From: Aneurinibacillus sp. REN35
GTDB lineage: Bacteria > Bacillota > Bacilli > Aneurinibacillales > Aneurinibacillaceae
DNA: 64,000 nucleotides
NCBI RefSeq assembly: GCF_041379945.2
Contig: NZ_JBFTXJ020000010.1
Location: forward strand, 84,446 to 148,445
Direction of reading: 5' to 3'
Shown here one piece after another: positions 16,808 through 25,874 of the stretch. Every line of letters starts with the position of its first letter. The stretch's first letter is position 1. Below the pieces are notes generated by a model. That model did not search any database and was not told the origin of the DNA. It worked only from the letters and a program-made list of their open reading frames with translations. The translations under genes were made by a program, and so were the position numbers.

Positions 16808-17302
16808 TTAGATCGGCTCAACAAGAAAAAAAGTTCCCGTACCGGCAAGGACAAGCCGCCCCTGCTCATTATGTATTTTGCATTCGCAAACACAAAGCGT
16901 TTTTCCGCGTCGCAATATGGAGGAGGTGGCAATGAGTCGATCTCCTGTACCCGGCGTCAAGTAATGGACATTCATCTCTGTAGTGACGACTTTATAGCCG
17001 GTAGAGCGCATCGCCACCGCGCCCATAACCGAATCAGCCAGGGTAGCGGTAATGCCGCCATGCACCGCTTTCATCTGATTGAGCATAAAAGGTGTAATGG
17101 GTACTTCAAATCGGTAGGTTCCATCTTCAAGATATTCTCCCTGCAGACCAAGAAAACCGGCCAGGTAGGCAGTCTTGCGTTCACGCACATGCTCAATAGC
17201 CTGACGTGCCAGATAGAGGATTTGCTGTTCATCCTCTGTTCCTTCAGCGAGGGTATCTTGTATAAATTCCAGCAATGCATGTTGATCTTTTCGCATAATC
17301 AA
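16808..17302 (-). CDS. PaaI-family hotdog thioesterase
   Basis: This 164-residue protein has the hotdog-fold thioesterase signature MNQMKAVHGGITATLADSVM, with the HGG turn before the central helix that carries the active-site Asp. Relatives hydrolyse acyl-CoA or aryl-CoA thioesters in the cytosol. The C-terminal strands (MNVHYLTPGTGDRLIATSSI) fit the family. The substrate is unknown. It reads in the same direction as the 119-aa gene, 49 nt upstream of it. Confidence 0.87.
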   Translation of the reverse strand: MIMRKDQHALLEFIQDTLAEGTEDEQQILYLARQAIEHVRERKTAYLAGFLGLQGEYLEDGTYRFEVPITPFMLNQMKAVHGGITATLADSVMGAVAMRSTGYKVVTTEMNVHYLTPGTGDRLIATSSILRRGKTLCVCECKIHNEQGRLVLAGTGTFFLVEPI

Positions 17303-17463
17303 GTCAGCTCCTTTGTCTCTTATCTAACATTATAATCAAAATAAGAAAAGAATGAATTCAAAGAAGGGGGCAGAATGTTTTATCTCCTTATAGGAAATGT
17401 ATATACTTATAATGACCATGGTTTATCTATCCAGAACTTGTTGTGGAAATTGGAGTGGGAAAT

Positions 17464-19392
17464 ATGGAAGTTCGTACGATCCTTAGGCAACTCAATCACC
17501 GTGTACTAGAACAATTGGTGCAGGAAAATGAATGGCCGAGCACTAAAAAAGGAGAAGGTTCGTTTTCTGCTGAAGACATTGCAAGCTATATAACGGATCC
17601 GCACGTTATTGAACAGATGTGGGAGACGTTTACTGAGGAAGAAAAGCAGGTGCTGCTACACTTTCTGTATCAGGTTGGCGAGGATATTGTTACATACCGC
17701 CAAATGGAGGAATACGCGCGGGAAGTATCACCGCTTATTATATATAGCGGGTTGACAGGTCTTAGGCGGCGGGGGCTTATCTATACGCTGCGTCGTCTAT
17801 GGGGGGAACTTGCGTACTGTATGCCTTGGGATATACAGACGGCATTTCGTTCGTGGCTTGCATCGATTATGGTACGCCAGTGTGAAGAGCCGCCGACTCA
17901 AGGTCAAATGTTATCAGGCAGAGACGAGGCAACGGCTTTTTCAATCAGTGATGTTGTATTTTCGATTCTGCAGGAACATCGAAAGCAGCCGATTGTGCTC
18001 ACTAAAAAAGGAGTTTTGCCAATGAAAATGCGCAGGCTTTGGCAAAAACTCATTCCGTATCCGGATGAGCTATTCACCTCCTTTATGGCACGACTGCCGC
18101 TAGAGAGTGCTACGCGAGACGGCTTTTTGCTCCATCTTATACTATCTATGGGGCTGTTTGAAAGGCAGGAACGTGAGGGTGAAGAGAGATATACGGTTGA
18201 TGAAGAACAGGCGGAATCTGTATTTCGTGGGTTTGCGTCTGCGGTACAGCGCCGCTTATATAAGCAGGTAAGAAGAGTAATAAGCACCGCGAATCCTTGT
18301 TATTGCGCTGTGTTTGATTGGATGGAGGCGTGTAGTGAGCGTCGTTTTTCTCTTTGTTCACTACAAAGGCTTGAAAATGTCCAATATGGCGGGGAGAATC
18401 ATGGGCGTATGAGCAGCCATTGGCAGACGTTTGCCGAAGAAGTAATTCCGCTGCTTCTATGGTTTGGTTTTATGACCCGACAGGGTGAAGGAGTAGAGGC
18501 AGCGCTTACGTGGACAATAGAGATGCAGGCAGAGTCTGACGAGCAGCGGACATGGGAGGGTACCGGATATGTACAGCCTACGTTTGAGGTGCTGCTTCTC
18601 CCGCAAGCACCGTATGAGCTGCGTTGGCGGCTGGGAGCGTATGCAGAGCTAGAAGAACAGCAGGAGGTATGGCGTTTTCGCTTAACCAAAGCGTCTGTCC
18701 AGACTATTAAGCGGGATGGAGGGAATGGTGGGCTGCTTAAGGACTTAGAGCGTATTCAGCCTGATGTACCTATCAGCGTGCGGAATCAGATTATGCAATG
18801 GCTGCACAGCGGCTCATCTGTGCGTGTGCTGCGGGCTGTCATTTTGCGTTGTCCTGATGTGGAGACGGCCGATGGACTTGCGGCTGATCCTGGGCTGTCT
18901 GCATACATGGGGGAACGTTTGAATGCACAGGATTTTTTGGTGGATGAATCTCATCTGGCTTCGCTTGAGAAAGCGGTCAAGCAGAAGGGGATCAGCATAA
19001 ATGAAGAGCAGGCGGCTATACTAGAACCGAATTGGAATAATACACTTGACTCCAAGAGCGACATGGATGTTCAAGCGGAGGGCGGATATAAAATTGAATC
19101 GGTATTCCCAACGCTTGCAGACACGTTGCCTGGACTTAAAGATATCCCGGCGATTTGGCATAAAAATTATCAGAGCTATCACCACTCTACTCTTCGTAAA
19201 CTTATGACAACAGCGCAAACGCTGGGCATTCCATTGTCCATGGAAGTAAGCGGGCAACCTCTAAAAGAGACGCGCATTGTAGATATGAGGGCTGAGGACG
19301 GACACTATCGTCTAACGCTTTCTACCCGTAATCGAAGAGAGAGTGTATGCCTTGAAGAGATCGGGCGCGTGAAACTGCACCTGCCCTCTTAG
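17464..19392 (+). CDS. helicase-associated (XPB/Ssl2-like C-terminal) domain protein without helicase core
   Basis: This is a 642-residue soluble protein. The central-to-C-terminal part, from YVQPTFEVLLLPQAPYELRW (about residue 378) through the segment with SVRVLRAVILRCPDVE and a DFLVDESHLASLEKAV motif, matches the Helicase_C_3 / XPB-Ssl2-like module found alone in Firmicutes. No Walker A or DEAH motif is present, so it is not itself a helicase. ATG 17464 follows GGAGTGGG; a GTG at 17443 is in frame without better support. It stands alone between the thioesterase and ylbF. The function is unknown. Confidence 0.7.
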   Translation: MEVRTILRQLNHRVLEQLVQENEWPSTKKGEGSFSAEDIASYITDPHVIEQMWETFTEEEKQVLLHFLYQVGEDIVTYRQMEEYAREVSPLIIYSGLTGLRRRGLIYTLRRLWGELAYCMPWDIQTAFRSWLASIMVRQCEEPPTQGQMLSGRDEATAFSISDVVFSILQEHRKQPIVLTKKGVLPMKMRRLWQKLIPYPDELFTSFMARLPLESATRDGFLLHLILSMGLFERQEREGEERYTVDEEQAESVFRGFASAVQRRLYKQVRRVISTANPCYCAVFDWMEACSERRFSLCSLQRLENVQYGGENHGRMSSHWQTFAEEVIPLLLWFGFMTRQGEGVEAALTWTIEMQAESDEQRTWEGTGYVQPTFEVLLLPQAPYELRWRLGAYAELEEQQEVWRFRLTKASVQTIKRDGGNGGLLKDLERIQPDVPISVRNQIMQWLHSGSSVRVLRAVILRCPDVETADGLAADPGLSAYMGERLNAQDFLVDESHLASLEKAVKQKGISINEEQAAILEPNWNNTLDSKSDMDVQAEGGYKIESVFPTLADTLPGLKDIPAIWHKNYQSYHHSTLRKLMTTAQTLGIPLSMEVSGQPLKETRIVDMRAEDGHYRLTLSTRNRRESVCLEEIGRVKLHLPS

Positions 19393-19453
19393 ACATCATG
19401 CCAGGACTAGGCAGAGACTGGGTGACATGATACAATGATAATGAGGTGAGAGT

Positions 19454-19927
19454 ATGCCAAGTCAAACAATGACTGTGTCACCGCTCGATTTTCACGAGGT
19501 GATGGAGCGTGCTCACCGGATAGGCGAGCAGCTTATGGGCTCCGAAGAGATGAAGCGGTACCTGGAACTTCGTAAGCAGATGGATCAGGACCATGAAGCT
19601 ATGGCAAGCATTGCTTCATTCAATCAGATGAAGGAAGCATATGAGGAAGTACAGAGGTTCGGGAAGTATCATCCGGACTATAATAAAGTCACGCGCGAGA
19701 TTCGGCAGAAGAAGCGAGAGATGGAGAAGGTCGCATCTATCGCTGCATTCAAACAGGCTGAAGACGCGCTGGACGAATTGCTCTACCGTGTCAGCCGGAC
19801 GATTGCAGATGCAGTGTCAGACAATATCAAGGTACCAAGCAACAATCCATTGTATGAGATGATGGGTGGCGGCTGCGGTAGTGGTGGCTGCGGTACGGGA
19901 GGCGGCTGCGGCTGTTCCACGAAATAG
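19454..19927 (+). CDS. ylbF: YlbF-family regulator (Y-complex subunit)
   Basis: YlbF works with YmcA and YaaT in Bacillus to promote competence, biofilm and sporulation, and in RNase Y-dependent mRNA processing. The 157-residue protein is mainly helical (residues 5-130) and ends in a Gly/Cys tail with four cysteines (CGSGGCGTGGGCGC), in keeping with the Fe-S cluster ligands known for this complex. AGGTGAG precedes the ATG. ylbG follows, as in B. subtilis, but is separated here by a terminator and its own promoter. The call from order and tail is good; the Fe-S role is inferred from the family. Confidence 0.88.
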   Translation: MPSQTMTVSPLDFHEVMERAHRIGEQLMGSEEMKRYLELRKQMDQDHEAMASIASFNQMKEAYEEVQRFGKYHPDYNKVTREIRQKKREMEKVASIAAFKQAEDALDELLYRVSRTIADAVSDNIKVPSNNPLYEMMGGGCGSGGCGTGGGCGCSTK

Positions 19928-19994
19928 CCGCCGATCGTTCATCGGTGTGCAGAATATAGAAGTGCGGCGGTGGGCTGCCCATTCCGTCGATACA

Positions 19995-20026
19995 GGGCTG
20001 CTTGAGAGATCAGGCAGCCTATTTTT
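19995..20026 (+). terminator. intrinsic terminator after ylbF
   Basis: GGCTGC pairs with GCAGCC around an 11-12 nt loop, followed by TATTTTT. Confidence 0.75.
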
Positions 20027-20088
20027 GCCTAGAAGGCTCTGTTTTTTATACAGTAAGAAAGTTGTCACTTCTTCACCAGTCTAGGTCC

Positions 20089-20117
20089 TTGATAACAAGG
20101 ATTGATGGTGCTACTAT
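20089..20117 (+). promoter_or_regulatory. sigma-A promoter of ylbG
   Basis: TTGATA (20089-20094) and TACTAT (20112-20117) are separated by 17 bp, with TG in the extended -10 position. The transcript would start about 15-20 nt before the ylbG ribosome site. Confidence 0.65.
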
Positions 20118-20138
20118 ACGAAAAAGGAGAGTCAAAAC

Positions 20139-20453
20139 ATGAGAGAACACCGTGTCGGACTGGCAGTTTACGTCCGAAGCGTGAAGGCGGCCCGCAACTT
20201 ACGCAAGTTCGGTAACATTCATTACATATCCCGCCGTATGAATTATGTGGCGATGTATACGGCTGCTGATCGGCTCGACGATACGATTGATCGAATCTCT
20301 AAGCTTGATTTTGTAACGAGAGTAGAGAAATCACACCGTCATGAGATTCCGGTGCATTATGATAATGCGAAACCGGATAAAGCAAAGGAATTCGATTACA
20401 AAATGGAAGAAACACAAATTTTATCGATTACACGAGGAGAACAGAGTAAGTAG
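20139..20453 (+). CDS. ylbG: YlbG family protein (DUF2129)
   Basis: The 104-residue protein fits YlbG: opening RVGLAVYVRSVKAARNLRKF, then GNIHYISRRMNYVAMY and the helix with DFVTRVEKSHRHEIP. These are small cytosolic proteins of unknown activity that are conserved next to ylbF. AAAGGAG lies 8 nt before the ATG. A short membrane peptide gene follows 24 nt later and probably shares the transcript. Confidence 0.88.
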   Translation: MREHRVGLAVYVRSVKAARNLRKFGNIHYISRRMNYVAMYTAADRLDDTIDRISKLDFVTRVEKSHRHEIPVHYDNAKPDKAKEFDYKMEETQILSITRGEQSK

Positions 20454-20477
20454 ATGTGAGAAGGGGGAGGCACGCGG

Positions 20478-20579
20478 ATGGACTGGTTGTGGAACATTCC
20501 AATTTTTGTGCTTGCTACAGGGGTATTAAGCTTTATCATGTATATCGTGCTACATGACGACCAGAAAAAAACGCACTAA
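20478..20579 (+). CDS. small membrane peptide, 33 aa
   Basis: The frame MDWLWNIPIFVLATGVLSFI followed by MYIVLHDDQKKTH has a GGGGGAGG ribosome site and one hydrophobic helix with a charged cytosolic tail. It sits directly behind ylbG and before a terminator, so it is a plausible operon member. No function is known to me. Confidence 0.65.
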   Translation: MDWLWNIPIFVLATGVLSFIMYIVLHDDQKKTH

Positions 20580-20590
20580 TTCCGGAAGTC

Positions 20591-20616
20591 AGCAACCTGT
20601 TTAGGTTGCTTTTTTA
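20591..20616 (+). terminator. intrinsic terminator of the ylbG unit
   Basis: AGCAACC pairs with GGTTGCT around a 5-nt loop, followed by TTTTTT. Confidence 0.85.
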
Positions 20617-20709
20617 TTTGAACTTTTAATGTGTATCAAATAGATAAAAATCACATCGTAAAAAACCGATACAAAATTGAATAAGAAAAAGATAAAGTGG
20701 GTGGGATGT

Positions 20710-21864
20710 ATGCATAATCATATGAAAAGCAAACTCCGCTTTGTCTCTTTAAGCGTAATTACGTTAACCTATTTTTTTGTTGAGCATCATCCTACATTCT
20801 CGCCAGCCGTATTCTTAGGGCTGACAGTGGTGGGATGGATGATTGGGATCGGCGTGTACACGTGGAAGGGAAAAAAGGCAGAGGCGTTTCTTGCCTCAAA
20901 TGAACAATTGCTTCGTGTGCTTGACTTTATATTTGTTCTTGGCTATATATGGGTGACTGGTGGTGTCGATGAAAGTCCGTACCTTATCTTGATTTATCTC
21001 GGTATTGCTTCTATCGGATTGTATGATGAGAAGCCAGTAGGGTTTGCGTATTCGCTGCTTTCCGTGTTTATTCTTATTTTATACGATTGCGGCTATACAT
21101 ACGTATATGAAGGGGAATGGCGCACATCCGTGTATGCGCTGTCGCATATTTTCATGCTTCCTGTCTTCGGTGTGATGGCTAATCTATTGATTTCACACTT
21201 TCAGCAGATCAAAAGAGAAGAGCAGATCGTGCTTGATGAGTTGGTCACAAGCTTAGCGAAAGCCATCGGAAGCAAGGATGCTTATACATTAGGGCATTCC
21301 ACCCGCGTGCAGATGTACGCACTTGCGCTGGGCAGGGAGCTAGAGCTTACCCAAGATGAAATGTTTATGCTAAAATACGGGGCGCTTTTGCATGACATTG
21401 GAAAAATTCATATTTCCACTGCTGTATTGAACAAAACAGGAAAGTTAACGGAATCAGAGTGGCTTGAATTAAAAGGACACTCGCTCGAAGGAGCGCGCAT
21501 TGTCGGAGGCCTAAAGAAAATGAAGGGCGTCCGTGATATTATTTTATATCATCATGAAAAATATGACGGTCGGGGATATCCGCACGGTTTAAAGGGTGAA
21601 GAGATTCCATTTCTCGCAGCCATCGTAAATGTAGCCGATTCATTTGATGCAATGACATCATCGAGGTCATATAATACGCCAAAAACATTTAATGAAGGCA
21701 TGGAAGAGATCAAAGCTTGTATAGGTACGCAATTCCACCCGGATGTTGCCCGGGCAGCTCTTGCGCTTTACAAAAGAGGGGAATGGCCGCAATTCAAACA
21801 GGTGGAACAGCACAACGAACAAGAGTATGAAGAATACAATCAGCGTGAGAGTATTATTACGTAA
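20710..21864 (+). CDS. membrane HD-GYP domain phosphodiesterase
   Basis: This protein of about 384 residues has an N-terminal block of five or so hydrophobic helices (to about residue 165) and a C-terminal HD-GYP domain that hydrolyses cyclic di-GMP. Motifs seen are LGHSTRVQMYALALG, YGALLHDIGKIHIS with the HD pair, KGHSLEGARIV, and the signature YHHEKYDGRGYP. The HD-GYP core is complete, so activity is expected. ATG 20710 and ATG 20722 are both possible starts; neither has a perfect ribosome site (GGGTGGG lies close to the first). It has no operon partner. Confidence 0.87.
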   Translation: MHNHMKSKLRFVSLSVITLTYFFVEHHPTFSPAVFLGLTVVGWMIGIGVYTWKGKKAEAFLASNEQLLRVLDFIFVLGYIWVTGGVDESPYLILIYLGIASIGLYDEKPVGFAYSLLSVFILILYDCGYTYVYEGEWRTSVYALSHIFMLPVFGVMANLLISHFQQIKREEQIVLDELVTSLAKAIGSKDAYTLGHSTRVQMYALALGRELELTQDEMFMLKYGALLHDIGKIHISTAVLNKTGKLTESEWLELKGHSLEGARIVGGLKKMKGVRDIILYHHEKYDGRGYPHGLKGEEIPFLAAIVNVADSFDAMTSSRSYNTPKTFNEGMEEIKACIGTQFHPDVARAALALYKRGEWPQFKQVEQHNEQEYEEYNQRESIIT

Positions 21865-21991
21865 TGTTATCAAACAAGTGCAAATCGTACCAAAATGTTT
21901 ATAATTTACTCTATAACCGACTGGTAAATGCTTGTATCCGGTTGTACAATAAAAAAGTAGATAGATATTTTACGGCGAGGAGGACGAGGAA

Positions 21992-22438
21992 ATGTTTAAT
22001 AAAATACTGGTAGCTGTCGATGGTTCAGAAATGAGCAATAAGGCGCTTATGGCTGCGACGACGATTGCTAAGGAACAGAACGCACAGGTTAGTCTCTTTC
22101 ATGTAGGAAAAGAAGCAGTAATTCCGCCGTACATGGTTGGGGAAATGGCGTACATTTCAAAGGAATATAATATTGATTTTAATGAAGCAATGAAAAAAGA
22201 AGGCGAAGAGCTGCTAAAGCAGGCTAAAGCCAAAGTGGAAGCAGAAGGTATTGCGGTAGATGCATTTTATGTGGTCGGTGATCCGGCCCGTCAAATTGTG
22301 GATCAGGCTGAAGAAGGTGGCTATCAGCTCATCGTTATTGGTAGTCGTGGGCTAAGCGGATTTAAAGAAATGATGCTTGGCAGCGTCAGTCATAAAGTAT
22401 CACAACTCGCTGAGTGTCCTGTTTTAATTGTAAAATAA
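21992..22438 (+). CDS. universal stress protein (UspA family)
   Basis: A typical 148-residue single-domain UspA: the start FNKILVAVDGSEMSNKAL and the ATP-binding loop VIGSRGLSGFKEMMLGSVSHKV (split over G-2x-G-9x-GS) are intact, so ATP binding is likely. The ribosome site GAGGAGGACGAGG precedes the ATG. It is monocistronic, with its own terminator. Confidence 0.93.
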   Translation: MFNKILVAVDGSEMSNKALMAATTIAKEQNAQVSLFHVGKEAVIPPYMVGEMAYISKEYNIDFNEAMKKEGEELLKQAKAKVEAEGIAVDAFYVVGDPARQIVDQAEEGGYQLIVIGSRGLSGFKEMMLGSVSHKVSQLAECPVLIVK

Positions 22439-22456
22439 TATCATGATATACGATGT

Positions 22457-22494
22457 ATCCCTTTTGCCTCGAATGAGGTGAGAGGGATTTTTTT
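22457..22494 (+). terminator. intrinsic terminator of the universal stress protein gene
   Basis: ATCCCT...CCTC pairs with GAGG...AGGGAT around a GAAT loop, followed by a seven-T run. Confidence 0.88.
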
Positions 22495-22515
22495 GTCATA
22501 ATATGCCGAAAGGTT

Positions 22516-22542
22516 TTGATAAATGGAAAAATATGGTATAAA
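22516..22542 (+). promoter_or_regulatory. candidate promoter of the comG operon
   Basis: TTGATA (22516-22521) and TATAAA (22537-22542) lie 15 bp apart, 23 nt before the comGA start. The spacing is short for sigma-A, which would fit a promoter that needs an activator. I could not find a clean ComK box (AAAA-N5-TTTT pair) in the short intergenic region. Confidence 0.4.
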
Positions 22543-22564
22543 ATAGAAGCAAGAAAGGAGGGGT

Positions 22565-23680
22565 ATGATGAATGATGTACCAGAGTATGTAACGATGTTA
22601 ATTCAGAAAGGGATTCAATGCGGAGCAAGTGATATTCATCTAGAACCGACTGCGGACCGAGTGGTTATTCGTTTTCGACTTGATGGTTATTTGCAGGAGG
22701 TGGAAGAGAAGGAGGAAAGCTTCGGGCCTCCCATCGTATCGCGCATTAAGCTGATGAGTGGAATGGATATTGGCGAGCGGCGGCTGCCGCAGGATGGTGG
22801 CTTTGCTTTTCAAACTAAGACGGATGGCAAGGAAAGCCCGATTGATGTGCGCGTTGCTACACTGCCGACCATATACGGAGAGAAGGTGGTGCTTCGTCTC
22901 CTGCCGCATGAGACGAAATATCAGTCCCTCTCATCGTTGGGTATGAATGGGGAGAACGTATTTCGTATTCGCACAATGCTATCAAAAGCCCAAGGAATGA
23001 TTCTAATCGCAGGTCCTACGGGAAGTGGAAAGACGACTACGATGTATACGATGCTCCATGAGTTGCAGCGTCACGGACGCAATATCGTCTCACTTGAACA
23101 GCCTGTTGAATACCGGATTCCAGGAATAAATCAGGTACAAATTCATCCGCGGGCAGGCCTTTCATTTCATGAAGGCTTACGGGCCGTACTGCGGCAGGAT
23201 CCTGACGTTATCCTTGTAGGGGAGATTAGGGACAAGCTGACAGCAGAAGTCGCTGTACGGGCTGCGCTCACCGGGCATTTGCTTATTTCTACCATCCATA
23301 CATTGGATGCGGTGAGCACGATTCTTCGTTTGCTGGATATGGAGATTGAGCCGTATCTGGTTAGCTCTGCACTAACAGGCATCGTAGCCCAGCGCTTGAT
23401 TCGTGAGCGTTGTCCACAATGCTATGAACAGTCCCCAGCTTGCACCTCCTGTCATGGCACGGGCTTTCGTGGACGGGTAGGCATCTATGAGGTGCTGCAT
23501 GTTGAAGAAGACCTTCACCCTTATATTCTAAATCGCTGTTCTGCATCTGTGATCCGTCAGTATCTTCATAAGAACGGCTTTTCCTTTCTGTCGGCCTTGC
23601 TGGAACAGAAAATTGCAGAAGGGGTGGCTGAGCCGAGTGAACGCGAGCAGTATACGGTATATAAGGAAGTGGTCCGATGA
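22565..23680 (+). CDS. comGA: competence type IV pilus ATPase ComGA (GspE/PulE family)
   Basis: ComGA is the assembly ATPase of the competence pilus that brings DNA to the cell surface. The 371-residue protein has Walker A GPTGSGKT (150-157), the Asp-rich segment RQDPDVILVGEIRD, the His box GHLLISTIHT, and a C-terminal zinc-ribbon-like CPQC...CTSC pair. At 371 residues it is near ComGA length and lacks the long N1 domain of PilB. AAGGAGGGG precedes two adjacent ATG codons. It heads the operon, and comGB begins inside its 3' end. Confidence 0.94.
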   Translation: MMNDVPEYVTMLIQKGIQCGASDIHLEPTADRVVIRFRLDGYLQEVEEKEESFGPPIVSRIKLMSGMDIGERRLPQDGGFAFQTKTDGKESPIDVRVATLPTIYGEKVVLRLLPHETKYQSLSSLGMNGENVFRIRTMLSKAQGMILIAGPTGSGKTTTMYTMLHELQRHGRNIVSLEQPVEYRIPGINQVQIHPRAGLSFHEGLRAVLRQDPDVILVGEIRDKLTAEVAVRAALTGHLLISTIHTLDAVSTILRLLDMEIEPYLVSSALTGIVAQRLIRERCPQCYEQSPACTSCHGTGFRGRVGIYEVLHVEEDLHPYILNRCSASVIRQYLHKNGFSFLSALLEQKIAEGVAEPSEREQYTVYKEVVR

Positions 23681-24680
23681 ATCGCTGGCACGACTAAGCC
23701 AACGTCTGTCCTATCTGCTTGATGCCGGCATTCCGCTGCTTGATAGTCTGCAGTTGACCCTTCATCACTTTAGCCGGCGGGAGAGAGAGGAACTTCAACG
23801 TGTTCTTGAACGACTCGAAGCAGGTATTCCGCTATCTGCTGCGCTTGAGAAGCTGAGCGCACCTCCGATCTTTCTTTCTTTTATAGCAGCAGGTGAGTTG
23901 CATGGACACTATGCGTCCAGCTTCGGATTTGCCGCCCGCTATTACCGCAGAAGAGTTGCTTGGAGACATCAATTGTACCAGTTGTTGAGCTATCCATCCT
24001 TGCTGTTAGTCCTATCGCTTGCATGTTTATGGTTTTTACTTCATGTTATTTTGCCTCAGTTATCCTCGATGTATGACACAATGAATATTACTCTTCCACC
24101 GTTGACTCGTTTGTTTCTCTCTACCTTTGTCCTGTTTTCTTCCTATAGCCTCCCAACCATAGCGGTAGCATTCGCAGGAGTATTCATTATATGGAAGCTT
24201 TATCGTTCGCCTCGTTTGACTTCATATCTGCTGCGCATGCCGCATGTGCGATATTGGCTTACCCTGCAATATAGCCACTATTTTGCTATGCAGGCAGGTC
24301 TTTTGCTCGAAGCGGGAGTATCCATCCTTGCTGTATGTCATTTACTGCGGGTACGTTCGCCCTGGTTCTTTCTTCGACAGATCACGGAAGAGATAGAAGA
24401 AGAACTGCGGCAAGGTCGCACGCTCAGTGCATCCCTGCAGAATCATGCGTGTTTTACGCCGGAACTTCTTCGTTATGTTGAGTTAGGAGAAGAAGGCGGG
24501 AGGATTGGAGAATGTCTTCTGTTTTACAGCGAGCAAACGGAGACCGATATGAAGCATCAGATCGAGAAGCTGATGCGTTGGTTAGAGCCGTTAATTTTGC
24601 TTGGGATCGGAGGCATTGTATTCATTGTCGTTCTGTCGTTTTTTCTTCCTGTGCTGCACATGATGAATGAAGTGAAATAA
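23637..24680 (+). CDS. comGB: competence pilus inner-membrane platform protein ComGB
   Basis: This is the polytopic platform protein (T2SF/GspF family) of the competence pilus. It has two cytosolic helical T2SF domains, each followed by hydrophobic stretches, and ends with a strong membrane helix (LLGIGGIVFIVVLSFFLPVL). The start is uncertain: the GTG at 23637 or TTG at 23613 both overlap the end of comGA, while the ATG near the comGA stop is out of frame. I list 23637. The overlap implies translational coupling. Confidence 0.88.
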   Translation: MNASSIRYIRKWSDESLARLSQRLSYLLDAGIPLLDSLQLTLHHFSRREREELQRVLERLEAGIPLSAALEKLSAPPIFLSFIAAGELHGHYASSFGFAARYYRRRVAWRHQLYQLLSYPSLLLVLSLACLWFLLHVILPQLSSMYDTMNITLPPLTRLFLSTFVLFSSYSLPTIAVAFAGVFIIWKLYRSPRLTSYLLRMPHVRYWLTLQYSHYFAMQAGLLLEAGVSILAVCHLLRVRSPWFFLRQITEEIEEELRQGRTLSASLQNHACFTPELLRYVELGEEGGRIGECLLFYSEQTETDMKHQIEKLMRWLEPLILLGIGGIVFIVVLSFFLPVLHMMNEVK

Positions 24681-24700
24681 GAAAAGAAGGTGACGAACAA

Positions 24701-25060
24701 ATGGAAGCGCATGAGAAAGAAAAGCGTGAAGCCGGATTTACGCTGATTGAGCTGCTTATTGTGATCGTTATCATTGGTGCATTTTTGGCACTGGCTCTAC
24801 CTAATTACAAGGGGGCGGTAGCCAAAGCGCAAACGAGGAGTTGTGAAGTAAATCAGCGGATGATTCTTACTACTCTTGAGGCTTATGCGGTGGAAAATGG
24901 AGGTGCTTATCCGGCAGCGGCCGATGCGCTGACTGAGCTTGTTGACAAAGGATATCTAGGGAATACACCGACTTGTCCGCTTCAAGGTGCATATGAAGTA
25001 ACAGCTTCCGCCGACGGAAAAAGTATGTCGGTGGCGTGCAGTAAGCATGGTGGACCGTAA
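24701..25060 (+). CDS. comGC: major competence pseudopilin ComGC
   Basis: This 119-residue protein is the main pilus subunit. It carries the prepilin cleavage motif G-FTLIELL followed by a hydrophobic helix (IVIVIIGAFLALALP), and later two cysteines (SCEVNQ and TCPLQG) that fit the disulphide of ComGC. ComC peptidase would cleave after the Gly. GAAGGTG lies before the ATG. It overlaps comGD by 14 nt. Confidence 0.93.
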   Translation: MEAHEKEKREAGFTLIELLIVIVIIGAFLALALPNYKGAVAKAQTRSCEVNQRMILTTLEAYAVENGGAYPAAADALTELVDKGYLGNTPTCPLQGAYEVTASADGKSMSVACSKHGGP

Positions 25061-25487
25061 GAATGGATTCAGCCTCATTGAAGTGCTTATCGTATTGGCC
25101 ATTTTTTCGAGTGTAATTGGACTTGCTTTGCCGTCGGCTGTTCATACCGTTCAACAGATGCAAGGCCAGCAATTCATCGAAAAGCTTAGCGCTGATTTAT
25201 ATGCAGCCGCAAGTGAAGCGATCAGTTACCGAGCTAGTGTTCAGGTGGTTGTATGGAAGCATAATCAATTCTATACCATCCAGCGTATGTGGGAATTGAA
25301 AAGAAAAAAGATAGCGATCCCGCCAGGTTTTACCGTAGTAAGTAACTTTGCATCCGGTACGATCAGCTTTAATGATTTAGGTCATGTGATGCAGGCAGGT
25401 ACTATCTTTATCACATATCCTACCGGCCAAAAGAAGCGTATTACGGTATATATGGCAAGCGGTCGGTTCCAAGTGAGCGCTGAATAA
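25047..25487 (+). CDS. comGD: minor competence pseudopilin ComGD
   Basis: This is a 146-residue minor pilin with the class III signal MVDRKNG-FSLIEVLIVLAIF; cleavage would follow Gly7. The globular part is rich in beta strands (SGTISFNDLGHV). The order within the operon sets the letter. The start overlaps the end of comGC and has only a weak ribosome site, so translation is likely coupled. Confidence 0.88.
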   Translation: MVDRKNGFSLIEVLIVLAIFSSVIGLALPSAVHTVQQMQGQQFIEKLSADLYAAASEAISYRASVQVVVWKHNQFYTIQRMWELKRKKIAIPPGFTVVSNFASGTISFNDLGHVMQAGTIFITYPTGQKKRITVYMASGRFQVSAE

Positions 25488-25499
25488 TGGAGGAAAACG

Positions 25500-25874
25500 A
25501 TGAAAGAAGACGGGTTCACGTATGTTGAAGCGCTATTATCCCTTGCGCTGTTTGCTGGATTTGTGCTTGCAGCGCAAGGATCGCTGCAGATCATAACGCG
25601 CGAGAGAGCAGAGAAGCAAAGTGAAATAACGGGGTACCTGCTTGCTAGGTCACTGCTTGAACAATGGAAGGTAGGTCAGACTATGGATACGACAGAGAGG
25701 GAAGAACACGGTGTCCGCTATCAGATTCGAGTAGCGTATGGACAGAGTACGGAGAGGGTGGAAACATGCGAGGTACAGATTCGTTGGAAGAACAGACGGG
25801 GAGGCGAGAGGCATATCGGTTTTCAAGGGTATCGGCTTACCCCTCTTCTCTTACCGGAAACGAAAGAGGAGTAA
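25500..25874 (+). CDS. comGE: minor competence pseudopilin ComGE
   Basis: The 124-residue protein starts MKEDG-FTYVEALLSLALF, a prepilin motif with a short leader, then a helix and a strand-rich C-terminus with QIRWKNRRGGERHIGF. TGGAGG lies before the ATG, 12 nt after the comGD stop. It is assigned to comGE by order; sequence conservation in this position is low in the family, so the letter is less certain than the pilin call. Confidence 0.8.
   Translation: MKEDGFTYVEALLSLALFAGFVLAAQGSLQIITRERAEKQSEITGYLLARSLLEQWKVGQTMDTTEREEHGVRYQIRVAYGQSTERVETCEVQIRWKNRRGGERHIGFQGYRLTPLLLPETKEE

Noticed and set aside
16349..17335. Long plus-strand frame of 328 codons
   Set aside because: It runs antisense to the 119-aa and thioesterase genes, has no ribosome site and a composition unlike real proteins.
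22485..22560. ComK box before comGA
   Set aside because: No clear pair of AAAA-N5-TTTT motifs; only A/T-rich runs in the wrong arrangement.
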